This document shows, piece by piece, positions 17,652 to 28,645 of a stretch of DNA of 64,000 nt. The notes beneath the pieces were generated by a model. It saw only the letters and a program-made list of their open reading frames with translations, was not told where the DNA came from and searched no databases. The stretch's first letter is position 1. The number at the start of each line of letters is the position of its first letter. The stretch comes from Labedaea rhizosphaerae. GTDB lineage: Bacteria; Actinomycetota; Actinomycetes; Mycobacteriales; Pseudonocardiaceae. The stretch covers positions 782,784 to 846,783 of the forward strand of contig NZ_SNXZ01000003.1 of NCBI RefSeq assembly GCF_004362825.1. Reading direction: 5' to 3'. The position numbers and the translations under genes are program-made.

Positions 17652-17666
17652 AGTGGACTGTCCACT
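17652..17666. promoter_or_regulatory. Perfect 15-nt palindrome upstream of the DUF4239 gene
   Basis: AGTGGACTGTCCACT (7-bp arms, one central base) lies 29 nt upstream of the GTG start of the DUF4239 operon. Position and symmetry suggest an operator overlapping the promoter. The regulator is unknown. Nothing else is recognisable in 17667-17813. Confidence 0.45.
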
Positions 17667-17813
17667 GAGGATCGGAGCAGTGGCCGTCACGTTCCCTCGA
17701 AGACGTTAATGAGAACGGCGACGGCGTGACAAGGTGACCCGGCGAAAGCACTCGGTAGAGGGGCGCCGGTACACCGGTTCGGCGCAATGCGACCAGGCGC
17801 GGGACGCTGAGCG

Positions 17814-18536
17814 TCACCTGGGCAGGCGACGCCAGATCACCTGTGGGAGCAATCTCATGACGAAGAACACCGGACGGAGCATCCCCGGCACCCAGACGAC
17901 GTCCTTGCCCTTGCGCACTGCGGCAACCGTGGCATCGGCCACCTGATCGGGCGTACTCGACAGCGGCGCCGGGGCCATGCCCGCGGTCATCCGGCCGATC
18001 ACGAAACCCGGACGGACCAACACGAGCCGGACGCCCGTGCCGTGCAACGCATCGGCCATGCCGCTGGCGAAGCCGTCGAGCCCGGCCTTCGCCGAGCCGT
18101 ACACGTAGTTCGCCTTGCGCACCCGTACCCCGGCCACCGACGAGAAGACCACGATCGTGCCGCTGCCCCGCTCGCGGAACCGGGCGGCCACCTCGGTCAG
18201 GATGCCCACGTGCGCGAGGTAGTCGGTGTGCACGATGGCCATCGCGTGCGCGGCGTCGCGCTCGGCCCGGGCCTGGTCGCCGAGGATGCCGAACGCGACG
18301 ACCACCGTGTCCGGCAGGCCGTGCTGCTCGGTCACCTGGTCGAGGAACGCACCGTGTCTTGCCACGTCGTCCGCGTCGAACTCCACCGTCGCGACCTTCG
18401 CACCCGCCGCGGTCAGCTCCGCGACCTCGGCGTCGAGGTCGTCGCTGCGCCGCGCAGCCAGCACGAGGTCGCCGCCGAGCCGCTTGGCCACGGCGACACC
18501 GATCTCGCTGCGCCCACCGAGCACCAGGGTGCTCAT
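17814..18536 (-). CDS. SDR-family reductase, DprE2-like
   Basis: A 240-aa short-chain dehydrogenase. The nucleotide-binding loop is LVLGGRSEIG, the catalytic Ser in VFSSVAG (132-133), and the Tyr146-Lys150 pair in YVYGSAKAG. Segments VVAFGILGD, FSSVAGVRVRKANYVYGSAKAGLDGF and VRPGFV closely resemble mycobacterial DprE2 (Rv3791), which completes decaprenylphosphoryl-arabinose synthesis for cell-wall arabinan. No DprE1 partner lies in the window, so a paralogous role is possible. The start overlaps the SRPBCC stop (ATGA). Confidence 0.8.
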   Translation of the reverse strand: MSTLVLGGRSEIGVAVAKRLGGDLVLAARRSDDLDAEVAELTAAGAKVATVEFDADDVARHGAFLDQVTEQHGLPDTVVVAFGILGDQARAERDAAHAMAIVHTDYLAHVGILTEVAARFRERGSGTIVVFSSVAGVRVRKANYVYGSAKAGLDGFASGMADALHGTGVRLVLVRPGFVIGRMTAGMAPAPLSSTPDQVADATVAAVRKGKDVVWVPGMLRPVFFVMRLLPQVIWRRLPR

Positions 18537-18970
18537 GTGCGGAGCAGGCCGTCGAGGCGATCGAGGGTGGCCCTGATGCCTTGCTTGTTCTTGCCGGGGA
18601 AGCCCAGGAGCTCGATGCCCTTCGGGACCAGCGCGGTGGACCAGTCGAAGGTCTCGGTCACCTCGGTGCGTCCTTCGCCGGCATCCTTCAGCGACCAGCG
18701 CCAGCGGTGGCCGAAGAAGTGCCGCCACGCGATCAGCGTGCCGTCCTCGAACTCCACCACCGTGTTGCGGATCCGGTACGGCAGGCCCAGCTTCATGTCC
18801 ATGCCGAACTTGGCGCCGAGCGAGAGCCGCTCGGGATTGCCGCCGCGCGCCGCGCGAACCGTGCCCGAGCCGTCGATGCGTGGGTGCTGGGCGGGATCGG
18901 CGAGCAGGTCGAACACCGCCTGCCGCGGCGCGTCGACGACCTTGGTCACGGAGATGGCGCGGTCCGGCAT
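18533..18970 (-). CDS. SRPBCC-family (polyketide cyclase/START-like) protein
   Basis: A 145-aa helix-grip protein: ISVTKVVDAPRQAVFDLLADP at the N-terminus, a beta-rich middle and a long C-terminal helix. Such proteins form hydrophobic cavities that bind lipids or polyketides. It is translationally coupled to the DprE2-like reductase and divergent from a GT-C transferase gene, so a link with a lipid-linked sugar is possible but not shown. Confidence 0.8.
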   Translation of the reverse strand: MPDRAISVTKVVDAPRQAVFDLLADPAQHPRIDGSGTVRAARGGNPERLSLGAKFGMDMKLGLPYRIRNTVVEFEDGTLIAWRHFFGHRWRWSLKDAGEGRTEVTETFDWSTALVPKGIELLGFPGKNKQGIRATLDRLDGLLRT

Positions 18971-19075
18971 GCGCTGACCCTACGCGACCCCGGTGCGACC
19001 GAATCCAGGGCAACCTTGCATCCTGGTCAGGCGTGGACAGGGTCGGGGGACCCGGATGACCGAGGGGGCACAACC

Positions 19076-20773
19076 TTGAGTGCCGACACAATGGCCGCTC
19101 GCACGACCGAACCAGTCGAACCGCCGAAGACCACGGCGAACCTGTCGCGGCGGTGGGCGGCCGTGCTCGCGGTCGTGGTGCCGACGCTCGTCACGTGCGT
19201 GCACGCGCTGGGTTATGGCCGCTGGCTCGTCGACGACGCCGGGATCACGTTCGCCTACGCGCGCTCGGTCGCGCAGGGTAACGGTCCCGTGCTGCAGCCC
19301 GGCGCCACGGCGGTCGAGGGGTACTCCGACCCGGCCTGGCTCGGCGTGCTCACGGTCGGGCGCTGGCTCGGCCTGTTCGACCACGGCGCCTGGTTCGGCA
19401 TCCCCGACTACGTGTTGTTCCCCAAGGGCATCGCGCTGCTCTGCTGCATCGGCGTCTTCGTCGCCCTGTACCGCACGGCGGCCGCCGTGACGGAGCGCCC
19501 CGCGCTGGTCGCCGGGGTCGCCGGCGTGATCACGGCGCTGGTGCCCTCGTTCGTCATCTGGTGCTTCTCCGGTCTGGAGAACTCGCTGCTCGCGCTGGCC
19601 GTGGTCAGCCTCGCATCGGTCCTGGTCCGGGCCGCCGCGTCGGGCACACTCGCGCGCCCGGGCGTGGCGATCGCCTGTGGTGCGCTGGCCGCACTGGCCG
19701 CGTTGACCAGGCCGGACGGCGCCCTCTACGCGGCCGCGTATCCCCTGGTCGCGCTGCTTTTCGTGACCCGCCCGGCGCTGCGCCGGACGCTGTGGGTGGT
19801 GCCGCTGTCGGTCGTCACGTTCCTGATCCCGTGGGGTGCCTACCTGGCGTGGCGCATCGCGGAATTCGACGCGGTCGTGCCGAACACCGCGCTGGCCAAG
19901 GGCCAGTCGGCGCCCACCGTCGACAGCATCCGCAAGGCCGTGGACCTGGCGAGCTACCTCGGCTGGCCGCTGGTGCTGGTCGCGGTCGTGTGCCTGGGCG
20001 CGGCGCTGGCACGGCCGTCGCGGACCAGGACCGGGCTGGTCGCCCTGCTGGTGCCGTTGGTGCTGGCCATCATCGGCTTCTCGGTGTTGTTGCAGGACTG
20101 GATGCCGCAGTACCGGTTCGCGACGCCGGTCTGGCCGCTGGCCGCGCTGGCCACCTCGATCGCCGCCGCGCACCTGCTGCCGCAGCTGGCCGTCCGGGGG
20201 CGGGCCGCGCTCGCCGTGCTCACCGCCATCGCCTGCACGCTGGCCGGGATCTCGTGGTGGCAGAACTACGACGAGTTCTCCACCGGCCCGACCGTGCCGC
20301 TGTGCGTGGTCGTCCAGCAGGCGCAGGAGTACGACGGTTACGCGCGGATCATGGGCGTGCGGGACGCGACGGTGCTGCTGCCCGACATCGGCGGCACCGC
20401 GCTCGCCGGCAACCTGCGGGTGGCCGACGTGGCGGGGCTGGCCGACAAGCGCATCGCCCAGTTCTGGAGCGACGAGGACATGGCCGGCCTGCGCGACTAC
20501 GTGTTCACCGAGCTGCAGCCCGCGGTGATCCACATCCACGGCTCGTGGGCGAACGCCACCGGCCTGCTCGACGACCCGCGCATGCAGACCGACTACCTGC
20601 GGCTGCGCTGGACGTCCGCGACCGGCGCCAACCTGGTGCGCCGCGACCTGATCCCGAACCCGGCGGTCCAAGACGAGCTGATCAAGTTCGCCCGGCACTC
20701 GGCCACGGTCCAGGCCCAGCTCGGCCCCCAGCGAACCCGCTCCTGCGGTGACGTCCTGCGCCCTGAGGCCTAA
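19076..20773 (+). CDS. GT-C membrane glycosyltransferase (arabinofuranosyltransferase AftB-like)
   Basis: A roughly 565-aa membrane protein with about 10 TM helices. The first extracytoplasmic loop carries LVDDAGITFAYARSVAQGNG and VEGYSDPAW, the GT-C pattern (DD, GxG, EGYxxPxW) of AftB-type and related transferases that use polyprenyl-phosphate donors. A soluble C-terminal domain follows. The TTG at 19076 has GAGGGGG at good spacing; ATG 19091 is an alternative without a ribosome site. The divergent DprE2-like gene supports a role in wall arabinan or related glycans (inference). Its stop overlaps the RidA gene. Confidence 0.75.
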   Translation: MSADTMAARTTEPVEPPKTTANLSRRWAAVLAVVVPTLVTCVHALGYGRWLVDDAGITFAYARSVAQGNGPVLQPGATAVEGYSDPAWLGVLTVGRWLGLFDHGAWFGIPDYVLFPKGIALLCCIGVFVALYRTAAAVTERPALVAGVAGVITALVPSFVIWCFSGLENSLLALAVVSLASVLVRAAASGTLARPGVAIACGALAALAALTRPDGALYAAAYPLVALLFVTRPALRRTLWVVPLSVVTFLIPWGAYLAWRIAEFDAVVPNTALAKGQSAPTVDSIRKAVDLASYLGWPLVLVAVVCLGAALARPSRTRTGLVALLVPLVLAIIGFSVLLQDWMPQYRFATPVWPLAALATSIAAAHLLPQLAVRGRAALAVLTAIACTLAGISWWQNYDEFSTGPTVPLCVVVQQAQEYDGYARIMGVRDATVLLPDIGGTALAGNLRVADVAGLADKRIAQFWSDEDMAGLRDYVFTELQPAVIHIHGSWANATGLLDDPRMQTDYLRLRWTSATGANLVRRDLIPNPAVQDELIKFARHSATVQAQLGPQRTRSCGDVLRPEA

Positions 20774-21165
20774 CCGACGGCGGTCACGTCCACCTCGACG
20801 AGCTGGCCGGTGAACCCGAGCTGGGCGACGCCGAGCAGGGTGCTCGCGGTGGTGAGCATGGCCGCGACCGGCGATTCGCTCAGGCGCGTCCACACCGCGG
20901 AGAGGTCCTCCTGGCGCGGCGAGACCACGTAGATGACGGTGCGCACCACGTGTTCGGGCTTGAGGTCCACACTGGACAGCGCGAGTTCGATGTTGCGCAC
21001 CACGGCGTCGACCTGGGCGAGCAGGTCGCCCGCGCCCACCATGTTGCCGTCGGCGTCGAGCGGGCACTGCCCGGCGAAGTGGACCGTGCGCTCGCCGGTC
21101 GCGATCGTCACGTGGCTGTAGCCGGGCGGGGTGTGCATGCCGTCGGGGTTGCGGCGCTCGATCAT
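20770..21165 (-). CDS. RidA/YjgF/UK114-family protein
   Basis: A 131-aa protein of the Rid family (reactive imine/enamine deaminase). Recognisable segments are HVTIATGERTVHFAGQCPLDADGNMVG, VVRNIELALSS and VGVAQLGFTGQLVEVDVTAV-like ends. The strictly conserved Arg of RidA proper is usually in the RxxxYV region; here the segment is VRTVIYVV. The Rid subfamily is uncertain. The start at 21165 (MIERRNPDG) is typical for the family. It is convergent with the GT-C gene. Confidence 0.85.
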   Translation of the reverse strand: MIERRNPDGMHTPPGYSHVTIATGERTVHFAGQCPLDADGNMVGAGDLLAQVDAVVRNIELALSSVDLKPEHVVRTVIYVVSPRQEDLSAVWTRLSESPVAAMLTTASTLLGVAQLGFTGQLVEVDVTAVG

Positions 21166-21208
21166 GCGGTCTCCGGAATTGTCGGTGGGCGGTGCCAGAC
21201 TCGCGCCC

Positions 21209-21631
21209 ATGAGTGAGGTGGGACGCACGCAGGATGTCGGCTACGAGGTCGGCGTGTCCAAGACATTTGACGCAACGCTGGACCGGGTGTGGCAGCACTT
21301 GGTGAGCCCGGCCGGCTTCGGCACGTGGGTGGGCGCCGGTGCACGCCTGCCCAGCGGTCGCGGTGAGCAGTACCAAGCCGACGACGGCACCACGGGCGAG
21401 TTACGCAGCCTGCATACCGGCGACCGCATCCGGGCGACGTGCCGGCCGCCGGGCTGGACGCACGACACGACCATCCAGCTCACGGTCCGCCCGGCCGCCG
21501 GCGACCGGACCACGGTCCGGCTGCACCAGGAGTGGCTGGCGGACGCGCACGAACGGGAACAGCAACGCGAACACTGGCGGGCCGTGATGGCCAGATTGGA
21601 GCAGGACCTGAGCATCCCGACAACTGAATAG
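21209..21631 (+). CDS. SRPBCC/AHSA1-family protein
   Basis: A 140-aa Activator-of-Hsp90-ATPase-homology-like protein: YEVGVSKTFDATLDRVWQHLVSPAGFGTWVG at the N-terminus, a central beta-sheet and C-terminal helix (EHWRAVMARLEQDL). The ATG at 21209 (MSEVGRTQD) gives the normal family length. It is divergent from the RidA gene with only 43 bp between starts. Ligand and function are unknown. Confidence 0.78.
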   Translation: MSEVGRTQDVGYEVGVSKTFDATLDRVWQHLVSPAGFGTWVGAGARLPSGRGEQYQADDGTTGELRSLHTGDRIRATCRPPGWTHDTTIQLTVRPAAGDRTTVRLHQEWLADAHEREQQREHWRAVMARLEQDLSIPTTE

Positions 21632-21686
21632 GGTGGCGTGGCCTGGCTGAATCACGCTGTCTTCGAGCCGGCTGGTCTCGAGCCCC

Positions 21687-21750
21687 GGTTCAGTGGATCC
21701 GGTTCGGTGGCACAGGACTTGGTTCCGTGACCCAGGTCTTGGTTCAGTGG
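21687..21750. repeat. Short tandem repeats at the 3' end of the BNR gene
   Basis: Four copies of GGTTC-N-GTGR: 21687, 21701, 21721 and 21741. The last three are spaced exactly 20 bp and share a following CAGG-CTT block. The last copy includes the stop codon of the BNR gene. Confidence 0.6.
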
Positions 21751-22781
21751 CGCAGCACCACCACGCGACCGTCCACACCGGAGCCCCAGCACGCCTGGTC
21801 GCGGGTGCACTCGACCGAATCCAGGCTGCCTGAGTCGAAGCGGTGCCAGCTGCGGCCACCGTCCGCGGAGATGTCGCTGCCCGTTGGGCCGACGGCCAGT
21901 GCGACCCGGCCGGTCAACCACGCCGCGCCGGAGCGGTACTCGCCGGGGCCGGTGGCGGCGTGCCACGTGCGGCCACCGTCCGCGGTCAGGGCGAGGGCGT
22001 CCGGTGCGGAGTCGGGCACGGTGTAGTCGCCGCCGATGGCCAAGCCGTGCCGCGGGTCGTGCATGGCCAGGGCGTAGATCCCGGCGCTCGGCCCGCTGCG
22101 CACCGGCGTATCCGTGGCTTGCCAGGTGTGGCCACCGTCGCGGGAGTGCAGCACCCGGGCGGTCGCGCCGCCGCCGGTCGCGAGCCACGCATCGCGTGGG
22201 CCCGCGGTGACCAGGCACGTGCCGCTCGCGGCGAAGCCGAACTCGCCGTCCAGCGCGGGCGGCATCCCGGCGGGGTCGTCGACGGCCCATGAGGCGCCGC
22301 CGTCGGAGGTGCGGATGATGCGGAACTTGCCGTCCACCGGGTCGGACATGGCGATCCCGTGGCTGCGGTCGAAGAACGCCATGCAGTCGTAGAAGGCGCG
22401 GTCGTCGGTGTTGGTGAACCCGACCTGCCAGTGCGCGCCGCCGTCGGTCGTCCGGTAGACCCGTGACTGGTCGCCGGGGCCGATGGTCAGCGCGACCGCG
22501 TTCCGGGCATCGAACGCCTCGATGTCGCGGAACTGCAGGGCCGACGCCCCGGCAGGCGACACGTCGATCCAATGACGGCCGCCGTCGGTGGTGCGTAAGA
22601 CCGTGCCGGACGTGCCCGCGACCCAGGCGACGTCGCGCGACACCGGCGCCAGCCCGCGGAACTCCGCGGTGGTGCCGGTCGGCCGCTCCTGCCAGCTCGG
22701 CAGCCGGGGATGCGCCGAAGCCGACGGAGCGAGAGCCACGACGGCCGCGGAAACGGCCAGCAGCGTGAGAGTTCGCCTCAT
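21744..22781 (-). CDS. Secreted BNR/Asp-box beta-propeller protein
   Basis: A 345-aa exported protein. The signal peptide (1-23, ending APSASA) is followed by at least six repeats of the TTDGGxxW / SRDGGHTW type (TTDGGRHW, TTDGGAHW, TSDGGASW, SRDGGHTW, TADGGRTW, SADGGRSW). This places it in the YCF48/BNR-like propeller group of bacterial secreted proteins of unknown activity; no sialidase catalytic residues are evident. Chosen start is the ATG at 22781, in front of the signal peptide. Confidence 0.8.
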   Translation of the reverse strand: MRRTLTLLAVSAAVVALAPSASAHPRLPSWQERPTGTTAEFRGLAPVSRDVAWVAGTSGTVLRTTDGGRHWIDVSPAGASALQFRDIEAFDARNAVALTIGPGDQSRVYRTTDGGAHWQVGFTNTDDRAFYDCMAFFDRSHGIAMSDPVDGKFRIIRTSDGGASWAVDDPAGMPPALDGEFGFAASGTCLVTAGPRDAWLATGGGATARVLHSRDGGHTWQATDTPVRSGPSAGIYALAMHDPRHGLAIGGDYTVPDSAPDALALTADGGRTWHAATGPGEYRSGAAWLTGRVALAVGPTGSDISADGGRSWHRFDSGSLDSVECTRDQACWGSGVDGRVVVLRH

Positions 22782-22860
22782 GCCGACGCAGGTTATGCCC
22801 GCGGCGCCGAACAAGGAAGACGGTCCGGCGGGCGAAAGGAGAACCCGCCGGACCACCCCG

Positions 22861-24059
<1,199 letters not shown>

Positions 24060-25046
24060 TCAGCGGGAGAAGGAGGCCACCGCCCGCCGGTGCAGGCTGC
24101 CCAGGTACACGGTGCCCTTGTGCTCGCGCACGCCGGTGACCATGTGGAAGTCGTCGCGCTTGCCGTAGTACTCGTGCACGGTGCGCCCGGTGTCCCCGTC
24201 GACAGCCCGCACCCAGATGCACGCGCGTTCCTTGGGCCGCACGGCCTCCGGCAACGCCCAAATACCCTTGCGCAGCAATGGGTTCATCCGGTGCGCGCGG
24301 TCCAGCAGCCGGTTGCGTGGGCTGGCCAGCGCCACCCAGATCAGCCCGTCGCTGCCCGTGGCGATGTTGTCCGGGAACCCGGGCAGGTTCTCCACCAGCG
24401 CCTCGTCGGCACCGGCGCGCGACCCGGTCAGCCACACCTTGTCCAGTCGGTACGACCCGGTCTGCGCGACCACCACATAGGACTCGTCCGGGGCCAGCGC
24501 GACGCCGTTGGCGAACTGCAGGCCGTCCAGCAGCACCGTCACGTCACCGGATGGCACCCGGCGCAGCAGGCGCCCGGTGCCGCTGTGCTCGATCAGGTCG
24601 GCCGTGTAGTGGTCCAGGTCGAAGCGCGAGGTGCTGTCAGTGAAGTAGACCGTCCCGTCGGCCGCGACCGCCGCGTTGTTGCACACCCGCAGGTCGTCGC
24701 CGCGCGGCACCAACGTTTCCAGCTCGCCGGACGTGCGGTCGGCCAGCAGCAGCCCGCGCGAAGCGTCGCACACCAGCAACCGGCCGTCGGGGTAGAACTC
24801 GAGACCGAGCGGACGGCCACCCGTGTCGGCCACGGTGTCCAGGCGCCGGCCATCGGCGGTCAGCCGCAGGATCCGGCCGTCCTCGACCCCGGTGTAAACA
24901 CTGCCGTGCTCGGAGACCAGCACGTCTTCGGTGCCGCGCCCGTTCACCTGGAGGATCGTCAGCTCCGGCAGGTTGGACTTCGGCGTAGAGCGCAGCGACA
25001 GCTTCGGCGGCTGCCACACCACCGGGTCGACCTTCGGCTTGCCCAT
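24060..25046 (-). CDS. SMP-30/strictosidine-synthase-like beta-propeller (putative lactonase)
   Basis: A 328-aa six-bladed propeller of the SMP-30/gluconolactonase/strictosidine-synthase-like superfamily: GRPLGLEFYPDGRLLVCDASRGL, NNAAVAADGTVYFTDS, QFANGVALAPDESYVVV, FPDNIATGSDGLIWVALASPRN. The Asn/Asp residues in NNAAV, FANGV and FPDNI match the Ca-binding centre of this group. Many members hydrolyse lactones. GGGAG precedes the ATG. It is the last gene of a six-gene operon containing a CoA ligase, dehydrogenase and kinase. Confidence 0.82.
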   Translation of the reverse strand: MGKPKVDPVVWQPPKLSLRSTPKSNLPELTILQVNGRGTEDVLVSEHGSVYTGVEDGRILRLTADGRRLDTVADTGGRPLGLEFYPDGRLLVCDASRGLLLADRTSGELETLVPRGDDLRVCNNAAVAADGTVYFTDSTSRFDLDHYTADLIEHSGTGRLLRRVPSGDVTVLLDGLQFANGVALAPDESYVVVAQTGSYRLDKVWLTGSRAGADEALVENLPGFPDNIATGSDGLIWVALASPRNRLLDRAHRMNPLLRKGIWALPEAVRPKERACIWVRAVDGDTGRTVHEYYGKRDDFHMVTGVREHKGTVYLGSLHRRAVASFSR

Positions 25047-25053
25047 GATCTCC

Positions 25054-25698
25054 CTAGCGGTAGGTCAGCAGGTCGCGCGCGGGCCCGTCGAAATGCCCGT
25101 GCTCGTTGAACGATACGAGGGAAGTGCCGGACCGGCCGGTTACCAGCGTGGTGATGGACGCGTTGGCCACCACCCGGTTGACTGCCAGGAAACCGCGCGG
25201 CGGCAGCTCGAGCAGCCGCGCGCAGATCGACGCGATCACCCCACCCGAGGTGAACACGACCGCCGTCTCCCCCTTGCCCAGCCCGGCGACCAGTTCGTCG
25301 AGGGCGGCCACCGCGGTGTCGGCGAACGCGGCGAACGTGCCCGCGGCACCCGCGTCCGCGCCGTCCACGATCCACGCGTGCAACACGCGGTCGAGCGCGG
25401 CCTGGAACTCCCGCGGCGAGCTCACCCGCGCGTCGGCCGCCAGGTGCGAGACAAGCGCGAGGTGGTCGTACTCGTTCCAGCGGGGATCGACCTGGACGTC
25501 GGCGTCCGGCAGCGCGAGCTTCGCCGTGACCTGTTGGCGGCGCAGGTTGCCCGACCACACCGACACCGGCGTGACCTCGCGGCGGCGCAGCTCGTCGCCC
25601 ACGGCCGCGGCCTGCCGCTCGCCCGTCGGCGAGAGCACGTCGTAGTCCTCGGCACCGAACGACGCCTGACCGTGCCGGACGAGGTGGACCGCCCCCAT
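25054..25698 (-). CDS. Histidine phosphatase family protein
   Basis: A 214-aa phosphoglycerate-mutase-like phosphatase. The N-terminal VHLVRHGQAS holds the phospho-accepting His (RHG). The second catalytic segment is degenerate: FTSGGVIASI replaces the common (V/S)xHGGxI, so the C-terminal catalytic His is not at the usual place. Its ATG follows the stop codon of the APH-type kinase directly, implying coupling. Within this operon it could remove a phosphate added by the kinase (inference). Confidence 0.85.
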   Translation of the reverse strand: MGAVHLVRHGQASFGAEDYDVLSPTGERQAAAVGDELRRREVTPVSVWSGNLRRQQVTAKLALPDADVQVDPRWNEYDHLALVSHLAADARVSSPREFQAALDRVLHAWIVDGADAGAAGTFAAFADTAVAALDELVAGLGKGETAVVFTSGGVIASICARLLELPPRGFLAVNRVVANASITTLVTGRSGTSLVSFNEHGHFDGPARDLLTYR

Positions 25699-26756
25699 CT
25701 ACAGCCCTCCGTGTTCGATCACCTGACGGCAGCGCCACTCCATGTAACCCACGAACATCCAGTAGTCCTTGAACCTCGGGTTCGTCGTCTGTCCGTTGTG
25801 GAACCGGTAGTAGATCTGCTGCATGATCACGGCCAGCCGGAAGAGGCCGAACGCCTGGTAGAAGGCGTAGTTCTCGGTCGGCAGGCCCATCAGCTTGCAG
25901 TAGCGGTCCCACATCTCGCGCCGGGTGGGCATGCCGGGCAGGTTGCTCGGCTGGCGCCGGGCCAGCTGGTAGACCTCGTCGTCGTCGGCCTGCACCCAGT
26001 ACGCGAGCGTGCCGCCCAGGTCCATCAGCGGGTCGCCGAGCGTGGCCATCTCCCAGTCGAGCACGCCGATGATGTCCAGCTCCGGTGAGAGCACGGCGTT
26101 GTCGAAGCGCCAGTCGTTGTGGATCACGCACGTGCGCACGTCGTCGACCTGGTGCTCGGCCAGCCAGGCCATGACCGCTTCGAGGTCGGGCACGTTCTCG
26201 GTGCGCGCGGCCCGGTACCGGCGGGTCCAGCCCTCGACCTGGCGCCGCACGTAACCGGCGCCCTTGCCCAGCTCGGTGAGGCCCGCCTCGGCCGGGTCCA
26301 CGCGGTGCAGCTCGGCGAGCCGGTCGATCAAGGCGGCGCCCAGACCGGCGGCATCGGCCTCGGTCAGGTGCAGACCCGGCGGCGGGTCGCTGCGCAGGAT
26401 GATGCCCTGGATCCGCTCCATCACGTAGAAGTCGGAGCCGAGCACGCCCTGGTCGTCGCAGAAGCCGAGAACCGTTGGCACGTAAGGGAACACCGGCTTC
26501 AGCGCGCGCTGCACCCGGAACTCGCGGCGCATGTCGTGCGCGGACGCGGCCTTGTGCCCGGCCGGTGGCCTGCGCAGGATCAGCTCGCGATCCGGGTACC
26601 GCAGCAGGTAGGTCAGGTTCGACGCGCCACCCGGGTACTGCCGCACCTCGGGCGGCGCGGATGGCAGGTCGGCGACCTCGCCCTTCAACCAGGAGTGGAC
26701 GGCCGCGACGTCGAAGGCGTCCTCGGTGCGCAGCTCCCCCGGCTCGTCGACCGCGG

Positions 26757-26760
<4 letters not shown>
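25699..26760 (-). CDS. APH-type phosphotransferase paired with acyl-CoA dehydrogenase
   Basis: A 353-aa kinase-like protein: YPGGASNLTYLLRY (P-loop-like), ELILRRPP with the ATP-binding residues, catalytic loop CVIHNDWRFDNAVL (HND...N) and metal Asp in VLDWEMATLGDP. These motifs are intact, so kinase activity is likely. The start overlaps the ACAD stop (ATGA). In eukaryotic ACAD10/ACAD11 and plant IBR3 this domain is fused to an acyl-CoA dehydrogenase; here the two are adjacent, coupled genes. ACAD10/11 phosphorylate 4-hydroxyacyl-CoAs, which is the best hint to function. Confidence 0.88.
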
Positions 26761-27971
<1,211 letters not shown>

Positions 27972-28645
27972 GCGGGTCAACATACCGCGCGGTCGGACGG
28001 GAAACAGCGATCAACGCGATGGCCACCGCCACGCCGCCGAGCACCATCGGCCAGGCCACCTGCGTGGCGATCGTCAGGCTGCCGGCCAGGTAGAGCAGGG
28101 CCGCCCAGGCGAGCACCTCGCGGCGCACGGCCAGGTGCAGGAGCAGCACGGCGATCGCGGCCATCCCCAGCATGGGGACGACGCCGTAGAAGAACGCCTC
28201 GAAGCCGGGCAGGTCGTGGATGGACTTCGAGATCGGGCCCATGCCGGCCCGGCTGTCCGCGCGGAAGCCGACGATCAGGTCGATCACCATCTGGCCGAGG
28301 ATCGCGACCGTCCCGAGCACCCCGGCGACGCCGACGACGTCCACCCCGATGCGTTCGGGGGTCGTGCGCGCCGCGCGCCGGCTGCGCGACCAGAGCGCGG
28401 CGAGCACCACGCCGAGCCCGAGGTTGCCGAGCACGTAGCCGCCATGCGCGACCGTCCACACGGTCAGCGCGGTCGGCCAGTCCAGGTCCGGGTGGCCCTT
28501 CCACCCGAACTTCAACGCGACGACGCCGACCAACAGCAACACCGGAGCGGCGACGAAAGTCCTTCTGAGCCAGGGATTTGTCATGGGCAAAGCCTGGCGT
28601 CCCGGTCTCGGGCGGACATCCGGCAAAGACCCCGCTCTTGATCCC

